Below, one piece after another: positions 1 to 8,534 of a stretch of 33,264 nucleotides of DNA. The first letter of the stretch is position 1, and each line of letters begins with the position of its first letter. Source of the DNA: Bacteroidetes bacterium SW_4_67_19 (GTDB taxonomy: Bacteria; Bacteroidota; Rhodothermia; Rhodothermales; Salinibacteraceae); contig PXTX01000039.1 of NCBI GenBank assembly GCA_003023275.1, positions 1 through 33,264 of the forward strand. Direction: 5' to 3'. The position numbers and the translations under genes were made by a program. Below the pieces are notes generated by a model. That model saw nothing but the letters and a program-made list of their open reading frames with translations. It searched no databases and was not told the DNA's origin.

Positions 1-398
1 AGGCGTTGCCCGCGCCGCGTGGCCAGCACGCTCACGAGGGCCGCCACGCCGCTGGTCAGCGTCAGGTCGATGGGGCGCAGGACCCAGCGCAGGAGGTAGT
101 CGCCGAGGCGTGGGCGCGAGCCGTCGAGGCGCGCCACGCGGATGTCGGTCACGCGCTTACCGACGCTCTGCCCGCCGGTGAAGACTTCGCAGAGCAAAAA
201 GTACAGAAACGCCGGCAGCACCACGAGGCCCAGCAGGCCGGGGCCGCCGAGCTGCTCGCCGAAGACGATCACCATGCCCAGCACGTAGGCGTACAGCAGC
301 AGGTAGTCGATTAGCGCCGCGATGGCGCGCGCGCCGATGCCGGCCGCCTCGAAGTCGATGCGGACGTTCTGGGCCGTCTCTATGCCGACACGGTCCAT
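1..398 (-). CDS. RDD family membrane protein (partial, runs off window start)
   Basis: Manual minus-strand translation from ATG at 398: MDRVGIETAQNVRIDFEAAGIGARAIAALIDYLLLYAYVLG...FLLCEVFTGGQSVGKRVTDIRVARLDG; RDD-type motifs. Not in ORF track because it has no stop inside the window. Confidence 0.85.
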   Translation of the reverse strand, partial: MDRVGIETAQNVRIDFEAAGIGARAIAALIDYLLLYAYVLGMVIVFGEQLGGPGLLGLVVLPAFLYFLLCEVFTGGQSVGKRVTDIRVARLDGSRPRLGDYLLRWVLRPIDLTLTSGVAALVSVLATRRGQR

Positions 399-486
399 GT
401 CTTCGGGGGCTGGGGGGTAGAGCGAAAAGGAGCTTTCTGAAAAAGTGTACGGCAGCAAAAACAGCCGTTTCGCAGAAGAGCCCAAG

Positions 487-1017
487 TCAAGCCCGCTGCT
501 TCTGGAAAAACGCCTGGAGCAGCCCGGCGGCGCGCTCCTCCTCCAGCCCGCTCGTGACTTCGACGCGATGGTTGAGGCGCTCGTCCTGCGGAATCTGATA
601 GAGCGTAGAGGCAGCGCCGGCCTTTTCGTCGAAGGCGCCGAAGACGAGGCGTCCCAGCCGCGCCTGCACGAGCGCGCCGGCGCACATTGGGCACGGCTCG
701 AGGGTGACGTAGAGCGTGCAGTCCGTCAGGCGGCGACGCCCGAGCGTTTCGCTGGCGGCGGTGAGCGCCAGCATCTCGGCGTGCGCGGTCGGGTCGTCGA
801 GCGCTTCGACGCGGTTCTGGCCGCGCCCCACGAGACGTCCGTCACTGCTTTGCCCGGGGCTTCTACCGTTTTTGCTATCGCCGTCGCTGCCGCTCTCGTC
901 GTGCTGCACGACGACGGCGCCGACGGGCACCTCGCCGGCCTCGAAGGCGCGCTCGGCTTCGCGCAGCGCCTTCTTCATCCAGCGGCGGTCCGGTTCGGTC
1001 AGGGCGTCGAGGCTCAC
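487..1017 (-). CDS. tadA: tRNA-specific adenosine deaminase (TadA)
   Basis: MKKALREAERAFEAGEVPVGAVVV...DPTAHAEMLAL...LYVTLEPCPMCAGALVQARLGRLVFGAFDEKAGA: HAE and PCxxC deaminase motifs. GTG at 1017 is a plausible start; the ORF continues upstream without a stop into the arginine deiminase frame. Confidence 0.9.
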   Translation of the reverse strand: MSLDALTEPDRRWMKKALREAERAFEAGEVPVGAVVVQHDESGSDGDSKNGRSPGQSSDGRLVGRGQNRVEALDDPTAHAEMLALTAASETLGRRRLTDCTLYVTLEPCPMCAGALVQARLGRLVFGAFDEKAGAASTLYQIPQDERLNHRVEVTSGLEEERAAGLLQAFFQKQRA

Positions 1018-2448
1018 GCGGTGCGTTGCGGTTGCACTCCAAGAGTACTTCCCCCGCGAGGGGATGACCTGTCGGCCCCTCCCTCCGGTCGGGGCGCACC
1101 CCAAGAGTACTTCCTCGCTGGCGCTCGGGGCGCGGGTTCGGGGTTTGGAGTTCGGCGGGGGTCGGCGAAGGCAAGCGCCCCGTCGGCGGGCCACTGCTCC
1201 GCCGTCCGTGGTCCGCTTGAGGGCAATTTTTTCATCGGAGGACGGGACAAAGCCCGTTTCCTCATGGTATTCCAGAAAGCTGCGCACGCTGGCGATGCGG
1301 TATCCGCGCTTCTGGAGCTCGGCGAAGGTGCGGCGGTTGCGCTCGTAGCCGACCACCACGCCGGGCGCGATGGCGAAGACGTTCGAGCCGTCGGTCCATT
1401 GCTCGCGCGCCTGGTGCAGCCGCTCCGCTCCGCCGCAGGGGATGAAGTCGATCTCGTGGTCGATCACGTCTTGCAGCACGCAGCGCAGGTTCGGGCGCAT
1501 GTCCGTCTCGAAGCGGCCGGCCGTGCCGGTGGGCGTGAGATGGACGACGTACCCGAAGCCCGCGCGTTCCAGCAGCGGCGGATACACCACGCACTCGCCC
1601 GGGGAGGCGAAGGTGAGCACCGTATCGAGGTGCATGCAGGAGCGCTGCTGGGGAATCTCGACGGCGAGGATGTGCTCGACGGGCGTCTGGGCGAAGAGCG
1701 CGTGCGCGGCGGCCATGACGCCGCCGAAGGAGGTGCGCTGCGAGTGCCCGATAAGCACGACGTTCGGATGCGGTATGAGCACGTCACCGCCTTCGAGCGT
1801 GACCCCCTCGGGAAGCTCGATGAGGCGGTCGTCGCCGAGGCGGTCGAACGCTGGATGATGGTGCAGCACGGTGCGCAGCAGGACGTCCTCGCGCGAGCGA
1901 ACGGCCTGCGCCGTACGTCCCAGCACGAGGTGGTCGTGCACGGTAGCCGCGAGGTCGCGCGTGAAGAAGAGGTTCGGCAGCGGCGGCATCTCGACCGGCA
2001 GTTCGGTGTGGCCGGTGAGGGCGAAGGCCAGCAGGTCGCGGGGCGGGAGGCGGTGCAGGTCGTCTTCGACGGCCGCCAGGTTGCGTTCCGATTCGGTGCG
2101 GCAGAGCTGCTCGATGAAGCCCGCGCGCGCCGCCTCCTGCTCGAACGTCTCCGCCAGCAGCGTCCGCAGTTGCATCACCACGTCGTCGCGCCCGGTGACC
2201 ATGCGAAAGAGCGCGCACATCAATTCGTGTTCCCGCCGCGCCGTGCCGGTGAACAGGATATCCTCGAAAAGCAACGCCTCGCGGTTTTCCGGCGAGACGA
2301 GGTCCATCTCGGCGCCCGGCGTGTGGACGAGCACGCGGTGCAACGGGGCCGTCTCGGAGGTGACGTGCGCGCCGACGGGGGCGTGAGCGGCGTCGTGAGC
2401 GGCGTCGTCGGCGTCGGCGGTTGGTGCAGGGGCGTCGAGCGAAGGCAC
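1018..2448 (-). CDS. Arginine deiminase/amidinotransferase family protein, C-terminus apparently replaced by repeat DNA; no stop before tadA
   Basis: VLVHTPGAEMDLVSPEN, LPNLFFTRD, EGVTLEGGDVLIP, CMHLDTVLT, YERNRRTFAELQKRGYRI are deiminase-family motifs. Recognisable homology ends at about 'FVPSSDEKIALK' (~1215). GTG at 2448 is a candidate start; the exact start is uncertain. Confidence 0.75.
1031..1116 (-). repeat. GC-rich palindromic element, copy 1 (core flanked by direct AAGAGTACTT modules)
   Basis: AAGAGTACTT at 1041-1050 and 1103-1112 (62-bp spacing). Core 1049-1097 matches 21439-21487 (inverted) at 49/49 bases. Internal hairpins CCCC-GCGA-GGGG and GCCCC...GGGGC. Confidence 0.9.
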
Positions 2449-2555
2449 GGAAGCGGGGTGGGACGGAAGCGGAAGGCATCTTCTCTCGTAGGAGTTATAC
2501 CGTTTCGATCTGTTGGTTTCGCAATGTTGGATGGCCGGATGCTGCTTCCTCCATA

Positions 2556-2587
2556 AACCTTCCAGGTTTTCGAAGACCTGGAGGGGT
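2556..2587. repeat. REP-like palindrome AACCTTCCAGGT-TTTCGAAG-ACCTGGAGGGGTT
   Basis: Perfect inner arms CCAGGT/ACCTGG, extending with one mismatch or bulge to AACC...GGTT; lies in the 3' region of the Omp85 gene. Confidence 0.65.
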
Positions 2588-2643
2588 TCCATACACACGC
2601 ACTGGCAACATGTGCCTTCGGAAGCGGCGCGAGAACACCAGAT

Positions 2644-5064
2644 CTAAAACGACTGCCCGATGCTCAGGTGCAGGCGGAGGCGGCGCCAGTGGTCGGCGTC
2701 GGGGGCGTCGCAGTTCGTCGCAGCGGGGCGGGCGCGGCACTGGTTGTACTCGAAGACGTCCCGGGGATCGCGCAGGTCCTCGAAATCGGGGTTGAGCTTG
2801 AACGCAAGGTCGAGGCGCAGGTGGCCGACGGGCGTACGGTAACGCACCCCCGCGCCGGCGCCGTAGCGAACGTTCGAAAAAGCGAAGTCGTCGGGGGCGT
2901 CCTCCTCGGCCAGGGGAGTGTTGGCGCCCCCCACCTGGCCGCCGTCGAGGAAGGCGGTTGTGCTCCAGTTTTCGCCCAGGCCGGGGAACGGCATGCGCAG
3001 CTCGGCGCTGAAAGCGATTTTCGAACGCCCGCCTACCGCCTCGTAGACGTAGGACGTGTCGGGGTTGTTGGTTTGCCGGTTGTAGACGACGCGGCGCGCG
3101 ACTTTGGGGCCGGCCAGGCGATTGGTCCAGCCGCGTACGTCATCGGAGCCGCCGGCGTAGTAGAAGATCGGGTCGAAGCGGTTTTCGTAGGTCGAGAAGG
3201 CGTCGCCGGAGGCGCTCGCGCTGGCGGAGAGCACGCGGCGGCTGCGCCCGTAGGGCCACACGCGCCCGCCCTGCAGCCGCCCGGCGAGGCTGAAGTCGTC
3301 CGCGAGCAGATCGTCGAGCGGATGGTAGCCGGTGAGTTTGCCACCGGCCTTGAGGTATTCGGTGCCGGAGCGGAAAGGCACGTTGAGGCCCACTCCCAGA
3401 AACGGGCGCACCAGAAAGCCGCGCGAGGGACTCACGTAGTCGTCGGCGCGTCCGAGCGTGGCGCTGGCGGTGAGGATGCTCTTGTTAAAAATGTCGCGCT
3501 CGCGTTCGGCGATCGGCCCGCTCCCGCCGGGCACCGGGGCCGGGCCGGTGCCCACGGTGTCGACGGCCCGGGTGGTATCGACGCGAAACTGAATCGCGCG
3601 GGACAGTTCGTATTGCAGGTTGGCGGTGCGAAAGGGCATGAACTCGTAGATGGCCGTCCCGCTCAGGCCCACCTCGCCGGCGTTGGTGTCGAGAAAGCGG
3701 TCGGAGACGTCGAGCTGGGGGTTGCTCCCGACCTCGGCAAAGACGGAGGCCACGCCGCTGAGGCGGGTCGTAAACAGGTATGGCTGGCGCACCGAGGCGG
3801 AGGCGCGGAAGCGGCGCTCGGGGGTTACGGCATTGGCGTCGGTGCGGGCCAGAAAGCCGGTGTTGCCCAGGAGGTCCAAGCTCAGCACGCGCGCGTCCCC
3901 CAGGAAGTTGCGATGCGTCCAGCTTCCCTGGCCGGTCACGCCCAGCCGGCGCGAGTAGCCACCCTCGGCGGTGAGGTAGCGCAGGTTGGCCTCGCGCACC
4001 TGGTAGCGCACCGTCACCGTCGAGTCGCGCGGTTGCGTGTCGGCCGGCAGCCGCGGCTCGGCCGTCACCGTGTCACGCGGTTGCCGCTGCGCCTGGGCGG
4101 GCGTCGGGGGCACCTTCGCCAGCGCCACGCGAAAGAGCTTCAGGTCGAACAGCTCGCGCTGCCCGCGCGTCAGCGCATCGGAGCTGAACCAGTCGCCTTT
4201 CTGGAAGGGCAGTTCGCGCAACACGACCTGGCGGCTGACCGATTCGTTGCCCACGACCTGGATCTCGTCGATGCGGGTGCGCGGCCCGGCGTCGACGAAA
4301 AAGCGGAGGTCGACCGTGTTGGCCGTCGAGTCGATCTGCACGTCCGAGCCGGCGCGGGCGAAGGCGTAGCCCCGGTTTTTGAGTCCGCGCAGCACCGCGT
4401 CCTTGATGCGGATGCGTGTGTACTCGGTGTAGCGCTCGCCGATGCGAAAGGGGTTGCTGTCGCGCAGGCGGACCCACCGCTCGCGCGCCGCCTCCGAGTC
4501 GAACTGGCGGATGGCGTAGCTCGTCGAGTCGGGGCCGTAGAAGCTCACGTCCTGGATAATCAGCGGCGGCCCCTCTTCGATGGAAAAGCCCACGTCGATT
4601 TTGTTGGCCGACGTGTCGAGCCGCGTCTGCTCGTCGTAGCTAATCTGGGGCTGGAGAAAGCCGTGGTTTCGGTAAAAGGTGCGCAGGCGCGCCACGTCGC
4701 GTTGCAGTTCGAGGGGCGCGAACGGGTGCGGCGCCATGTCCACGAATGGCAGCACGCGCCGCACCTTGTCGAAGAAGGTGGGTCCCTCGGTGGCGACCTC
4801 GGCGGCGAGCTGGCTCGTCTCGAAGGTTTGCGTGGAGCGAAACGTAAAGTCCACGTCACCGACGGTGGTGCTGTCGTTGACCAGAAACAGCGGCACGTCT
4901 TCCTGGGCGGCGGCGGGCCGGGTCGTCCCCAGTTCCGCCGCCAGCCCCAGCAGCAACGCGACCGGCAGTATCGACACGACAAGGCGACGGCACTCCACAG
5001 GCGACCAGCAGGGACGGCGGCGAAAGACGGAACGGACGAGCGAAAAAATCGAAGGCGGGCGCAC
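2644..5064 (-). CDS. BamA/TamA-type Omp85 outer-membrane protein
   Basis: Signal peptide, POTRA-like repeats (RIDEIQVVGNESVSRQVVLRELPFQKGDWFSSDALTRGQRELFDLKLFRVA), 16-strand barrel-like region with GGSDDVRGW, terminal SIGQSF. Confidence 0.88.
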   Translation of the reverse strand: MRPPSIFSLVRSVFRRRPCWSPVECRRLVVSILPVALLLGLAAELGTTRPAAAQEDVPLFLVNDSTTVGDVDFTFRSTQTFETSQLAAEVATEGPTFFDKVRRVLPFVDMAPHPFAPLELQRDVARLRTFYRNHGFLQPQISYDEQTRLDTSANKIDVGFSIEEGPPLIIQDVSFYGPDSTSYAIRQFDSEAARERWVRLRDSNPFRIGERYTEYTRIRIKDAVLRGLKNRGYAFARAGSDVQIDSTANTVDLRFFVDAGPRTRIDEIQVVGNESVSRQVVLRELPFQKGDWFSSDALTRGQRELFDLKLFRVALAKVPPTPAQAQRQPRDTVTAEPRLPADTQPRDSTVTVRYQVREANLRYLTAEGGYSRRLGVTGQGSWTHRNFLGDARVLSLDLLGNTGFLARTDANAVTPERRFRASASVRQPYLFTTRLSGVASVFAEVGSNPQLDVSDRFLDTNAGEVGLSGTAIYEFMPFRTANLQYELSRAIQFRVDTTRAVDTVGTGPAPVPGGSGPIAERERDIFNKSILTASATLGRADDYVSPSRGFLVRPFLGVGLNVPFRSGTEYLKAGGKLTGYHPLDDLLADDFSLAGRLQGGRVWPYGRSRRVLSASASASGDAFSTYENRFDPIFYYAGGSDDVRGWTNRLAGPKVARRVVYNRQTNNPDTSYVYEAVGGRSKIAFSAELRMPFPGLGENWSTTAFLDGGQVGGANTPLAEEDAPDDFAFSNVRYGAGAGVRYRTPVGHLRLDLAFKLNPDFEDLRDPRDVFEYNQCRARPAATNCDAPDADHWRRLRLHLSIGQSF

Positions 5065-5225
5065 GCAAACGCCGGCTTCGCCTTTTTGCTAAACCTACCA
5101 CAGGCGCCCCCCGCGTGCCAACCGGCACCCGACGAATAGTGCAACGTTTGCTGGACTCCGGGACGAAAAGTCGCTGCGCTCGGTGGGTCCGCGCTGTTGC
5201 TTCCCCGAGATGTGATCGAAACCCC

Positions 5226-6398
5226 CTACGACGAACGGTCCGGCGGCGGCGGTTCTGGAGAAGAGGCGGGAGGCGACGACGCTTCGTCGGGGGCGGCGTC
5301 GCCGTCAGAGGAGCCGACGTTCCGGAGAGGTTGTTGCCGGGGAGCCTGTTGCTGGAGAGCCTTGCCGTCATCGGAAGGGCGTTGCGCCGAACCGGGGTCT
5401 TTTTTGCCGTCGTCGGGGCGTTCGCGGGCGGCGGCGTCGAGCTTGTTGCTGCCGGCGAAGGGCGCCGCGCGCTCGGCGCGCCTGCGCATGCGGCGACGCT
5501 GCTCGTGAAGCGAGGTGATCACTGCACCGACCATCAGTACGATGCCGGACCAGTAGACCCAGAGCATGAAGGCGATCAGCAGGGCGAAGCTGCCGGTGAG
5601 CGCCGCCATGCCGTCCGAGGCGGTCTGGTAGTTGAAGGTACCCACGTGGGTGGCGTAGAGCGTGAAGCTGTACTTGGCCGCCTCCCAGAGCACCGCCGTG
5701 ACGAACGCCCCGATGAGCGCGCTGCTCCACGGCGGGTGCGGAAGCGGGATGAAGTAGAAGAGCTGGAAAAACATCGCGGTGCTCACCAGCAGCGGCACCG
5801 CCAGCGAGAGCGCGTCGAAGGCGCTTCGCCAGCCGGCGCGCAGCGCTCGCTCCAGGCCCAGGCGCTGCATGAGCTGGAGGCCCTCGGCGTTGAGCGCCTG
5901 CACCAGAAACGAAAGCGCCACCGTCAGGAGGAAAAGCCCGCCGACCTGCGCGACCATGCGCAGGTCGAAGGCGTAGCCGCCGAAGAGGGAGCGCGGCTCG
6001 TTCCAGTCCTGCTCAAAGGCGCTGGCGACGGCCAGGCGCACGGTCGTGGCCAGCGTCATGGCCGCCAGGATCAGCCCCACCGTGCCGACGCTCAGGAAGG
6101 TTCCGCTGGCGCCCTGGAACGCGCCCAGAAATTCCAGCAGTTGCTCGCTTTCGTAGGCCGGCAAAAAGCCGCGCACGAAGCGCGAAACGGCCGAAAACGG
6201 CTCCTGGTAGCGCAGCACGTTGCCCAGCAGCCCCGTCACCAGAATGACGATGGGCACGATGGTGACGAGCACCTTGAAGGCGATGGCCTGCGCGAGGAGG
6301 AAGACGTTTTTCGTCCCCAGCTCGCGCACGAGGCCGCCGGCGTAGTAGCGCGGCATCGATTCCACGCGCGCCCGGTATGGTGAGTCCGAACTGCTCAT
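5226..6398 (-). CDS. YihY/virulence factor BrkB family membrane protein
   Basis: RYYAGGLVRELGTKNVFLLAQAIAFKVLVTIVPIVILVTGLLG... multiple TM segments, PHPPWSSALIGAFVTAVLWEAAKYSFTLYATHVGTFNYQTASDGMAALTGSFALLIAFMLWVYWSGIVLMVGA. Confidence 0.85.
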   Translation of the reverse strand: MSSSDSPYRARVESMPRYYAGGLVRELGTKNVFLLAQAIAFKVLVTIVPIVILVTGLLGNVLRYQEPFSAVSRFVRGFLPAYESEQLLEFLGAFQGASGTFLSVGTVGLILAAMTLATTVRLAVASAFEQDWNEPRSLFGGYAFDLRMVAQVGGLFLLTVALSFLVQALNAEGLQLMQRLGLERALRAGWRSAFDALSLAVPLLVSTAMFFQLFYFIPLPHPPWSSALIGAFVTAVLWEAAKYSFTLYATHVGTFNYQTASDGMAALTGSFALLIAFMLWVYWSGIVLMVGAVITSLHEQRRRMRRRAERAAPFAGSNKLDAAARERPDDGKKDPGSAQRPSDDGKALQQQAPRQQPLRNVGSSDGDAAPDEASSPPASSPEPPPPDRSS

Positions 6399-6523
6399 GG
6401 CGGCGGGCGCGACGAAGGAGAAGGAGGCGAGCGCCCCTTCTCAACGCTGGGCCGGGGGGGGTCGATCCGCGCAGCGCGACGGCGCAGCTCCTTTTCGGGC
6501 TGAAAGCCGGCGGTCTGTCGTCT

Positions 6524-7885
6524 TTACGCTCGCCGCGCCCAGGGCGGGTGCTCGGTCTCCGGCAGCGTCTCCGTCTCGTTCGCGTTCTCCTCCGGGAGCG
6601 GCTCGTAGACGGGCGCGTCGCCGTGTTCGACCACGCCCCGCGTAATGCGGCAGCGTGCCGGGGCGGTGCGCTGGTGCATCGAGAACATGATGTCGAGCAT
6701 CACCTCTTCGAGCACGGCGCGCAGGCCGCGCGCGCCGGTGCCCAACGTCTCGGCGCGCTCGACGACCGCCTCGAGGGCCGCCTCGTCAAAGACCAGCTCG
6801 AAGTCGTCGAGGGCAAAGAGCTTGCGGTACTGCTTGACGAGGGCGTTTTTGGGCTCGGTGAGGATGCGCCGCAGGGCGTCCGTCGAGAGCGCCTCCAGCG
6901 TCCCGATCACCGGCAGGCGTCCCACCAGCTCGGGGATAAACCCGTAGGCCAGCAGGTCCTCGGGGGTCGTCTGGCGCAGGGCGCTGCGGGGAGCGTCGCC
7001 GTTCTCGGGCAGGGGGGAGTCGTCTTCGGCGCGAAAGCCCACGCCGGCGCGGCGCGAGAGGCGCTGCTCGATGAGGTCGTCGAGGCCGTCGAAGGCGCCG
7101 CCGCAGATAAAGAGAATGCCCGTCGTGTCGATCTGGACGAGCGGCTGCTCGGGGTGCTTGCGCCCGCCCTCGGGCGGGACGCCGGCAATGGTTCCCTCCA
7201 GCAGCTTCAGGAGGGCCTGCTGCACGCCCTGCCCCGAGACGTCGCGCGTGACCGAGGCCCCCGCGCGCCGATGGGCGAGCTTGTCGATCTCGTCGAGGTA
7301 GACGATGCCGCGCTCGGCGCGGTCGGTGTCGAAGTCCGCCGCGTGCAGAAGTTGCGAGAGAATCGACTCGACGTCTTCGCCGACGTAGCCGGCCTCGGTG
7401 AGCGTGGTGGCGTCGGCGATGCAGAAGGGCACCTCCAGAATGCCCGCCAGCGTGCGCGCCAGCAGCGTCTTGCCCGTCCCCGTAGGGCCGACGAACAGCA
7501 CGTTTGCCTTCTCCAGTTCCACCTCCGCCAGCTCGGGGCGCTCGGGGTCCCGGGGCGGCGCGGCCTCGTCACCGGTTTCGGCGTGGCGCACGCGCTTGTA
7601 GTGGTTGTAGACGGCCACCGACAGGAGGCGCTTGGCTTCTTCCTGGCCCACTACGTGCTCGTCGAGAAGCGCCTTGAGGCGGTGCGGCGGAGGCAGCGCG
7701 TGCGCAAGGCGATGCTCCTCGGCGGCGCGCTGGGACTGCTCGCGCTCCCCGCTGACGATGCCGGCCGCGTCGCTGATGCAGCGGTCGCAGATGTAGACCT
7801 CGGGGCCGGCTACCAGCGAGTCCACCTCGCCGGCGGGCCGCTCGCAAAACGAGCAACGGGGCGTGTCGGGGCGAGCGGTGTTCAT
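6524..7885 (-). CDS. clpX: ATP-dependent Clp protease ATP-binding subunit ClpX
   Basis: N-terminal zinc finger CSFC...CDRC, Walker A GPTGTGKT, pore loop GYVGED, Walker B IVYLDEIDK, SVTRDVSGQGVQQALLKLLEGT, AYGFIPELVGRLP. Confidence 0.93.
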   Translation of the reverse strand: MNTARPDTPRCSFCERPAGEVDSLVAGPEVYICDRCISDAAGIVSGEREQSQRAAEEHRLAHALPPPHRLKALLDEHVVGQEEAKRLLSVAVYNHYKRVRHAETGDEAAPPRDPERPELAEVELEKANVLFVGPTGTGKTLLARTLAGILEVPFCIADATTLTEAGYVGEDVESILSQLLHAADFDTDRAERGIVYLDEIDKLAHRRAGASVTRDVSGQGVQQALLKLLEGTIAGVPPEGGRKHPEQPLVQIDTTGILFICGGAFDGLDDLIEQRLSRRAGVGFRAEDDSPLPENGDAPRSALRQTTPEDLLAYGFIPELVGRLPVIGTLEALSTDALRRILTEPKNALVKQYRKLFALDDFELVFDEAALEAVVERAETLGTGARGLRAVLEEVMLDIMFSMHQRTAPARCRITRGVVEHGDAPVYEPLPEENANETETLPETEHPPWARRA

Positions 7886-8072
7886 GAAAGCGAAGGCGAA
7901 AGAGCAAAAAGGAGGCCGGCTGCACGTGGTCCCTGCACCCCACTCGCTCCTTCATGGTAGGGCACAGCCCGGCTGCGGCGCAAGCGCGTTTTCTTTAACA
8001 GAGTGTAACACGGCGCCGCGCAGGGCCTCTCTTGCCGATTTGCGTTGTCCATGCCGCAACGGGCGGAAACGC

Positions 8073-8107
8073 AAAAGGCGGCCGGCCCCGCTGGGGGACC
8101 GACCGCC
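8073..8107 (-). terminator. Rho-independent-like hairpin (minus strand)
   Basis: Minus strand GGCGGTCGGTCCCCCAGCGGGGCCGGCCGCCTTTTGCG. Confidence 0.5.
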
Positions 8108-8187
8108 TCGTCCAGTGCCGATCGTTTTCCGGTCGGGCGCCGGTGTGCGCGTGCCGTGGCGCGCCCGTCGCTGCCGCGCGGGACGAC

Positions 8188-8260
8188 TTACCGCACCACG
8201 GTGAGCGACTGGGTACGCGTGCGTCCCGACTCAAAGAGCAGCATCAGGAAAACCGAGGCG
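8188..8260 (-). pseudogene. Remnant of a C-terminal type IX-secretion-like sorting tail
   Basis: Minus-strand translation ...VFLMLLFESGRTRTQSLTVVR* resembles T9SS type-A C-terminal tails (…Y.RLE.G...TR.LTVVR*); no upstream body of the gene; followed by the hairpin at 8107-8073. Confidence 0.4.
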
Positions 8261-8490
8261 CACGCTGCGGGAGAGAGAGAACGAGGAGAAGAAGACATGG
8301 GCGTTCGTCGGTAGAATCAACAATGATACAGTGCAGAGGAGGCGGCGCCGGAGCAGTCCGGTTAACACCGTAAAGCCAAGCTTTCATTAAGAGGAAGGTA
8401 GGGCGTGAAGGGCTTTTACGCAAATGCGCCCGAATCGGCGCGCTTTTCGAGCGCACTTCACCTCGAAATTTTAATCAGCCGTTAATTGTT

Positions 8491-8516
8491 TTAGGTCGAT
8501 TTGCTATTTGACCTAA
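8491..8516. promoter_or_regulatory. Operator-like inverted repeat TTAGGTC-N12-GACCTAA upstream of the Lrp/AsnC gene
   Basis: Perfect 7-bp arms at 8491-8497 and 8510-8516 in an AT-rich stretch just 5' of the GTG at 8535. Confidence 0.6.
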
Positions 8517-8534
8517 CAAAATCATATCATCGAG

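Noticed and set aside
445-2556. Long plus-strand ORF of 703 aa
   Set aside because: Antisense shadow of the deiminase/tadA frame in high-GC DNA; composition shows no recognisable domain.
2668-5139. 823-aa plus-strand ORF
   Set aside because: Mirror ORF of the Omp85 gene; no domain motifs, low-complexity A/V/G/R-rich composition.
6524-7885. ClpX as an unusual accessory paralog
   Set aside because: Motifs (zinc finger, pore loop, VGF-type loop) look like ordinary ClpX; absence of adjacent clpP is common.
5115-7960. Plus-strand ORFs 5115-6383 and 6377-7960
   Set aside because: Antisense shadows of YihY/BrkB and ClpX.
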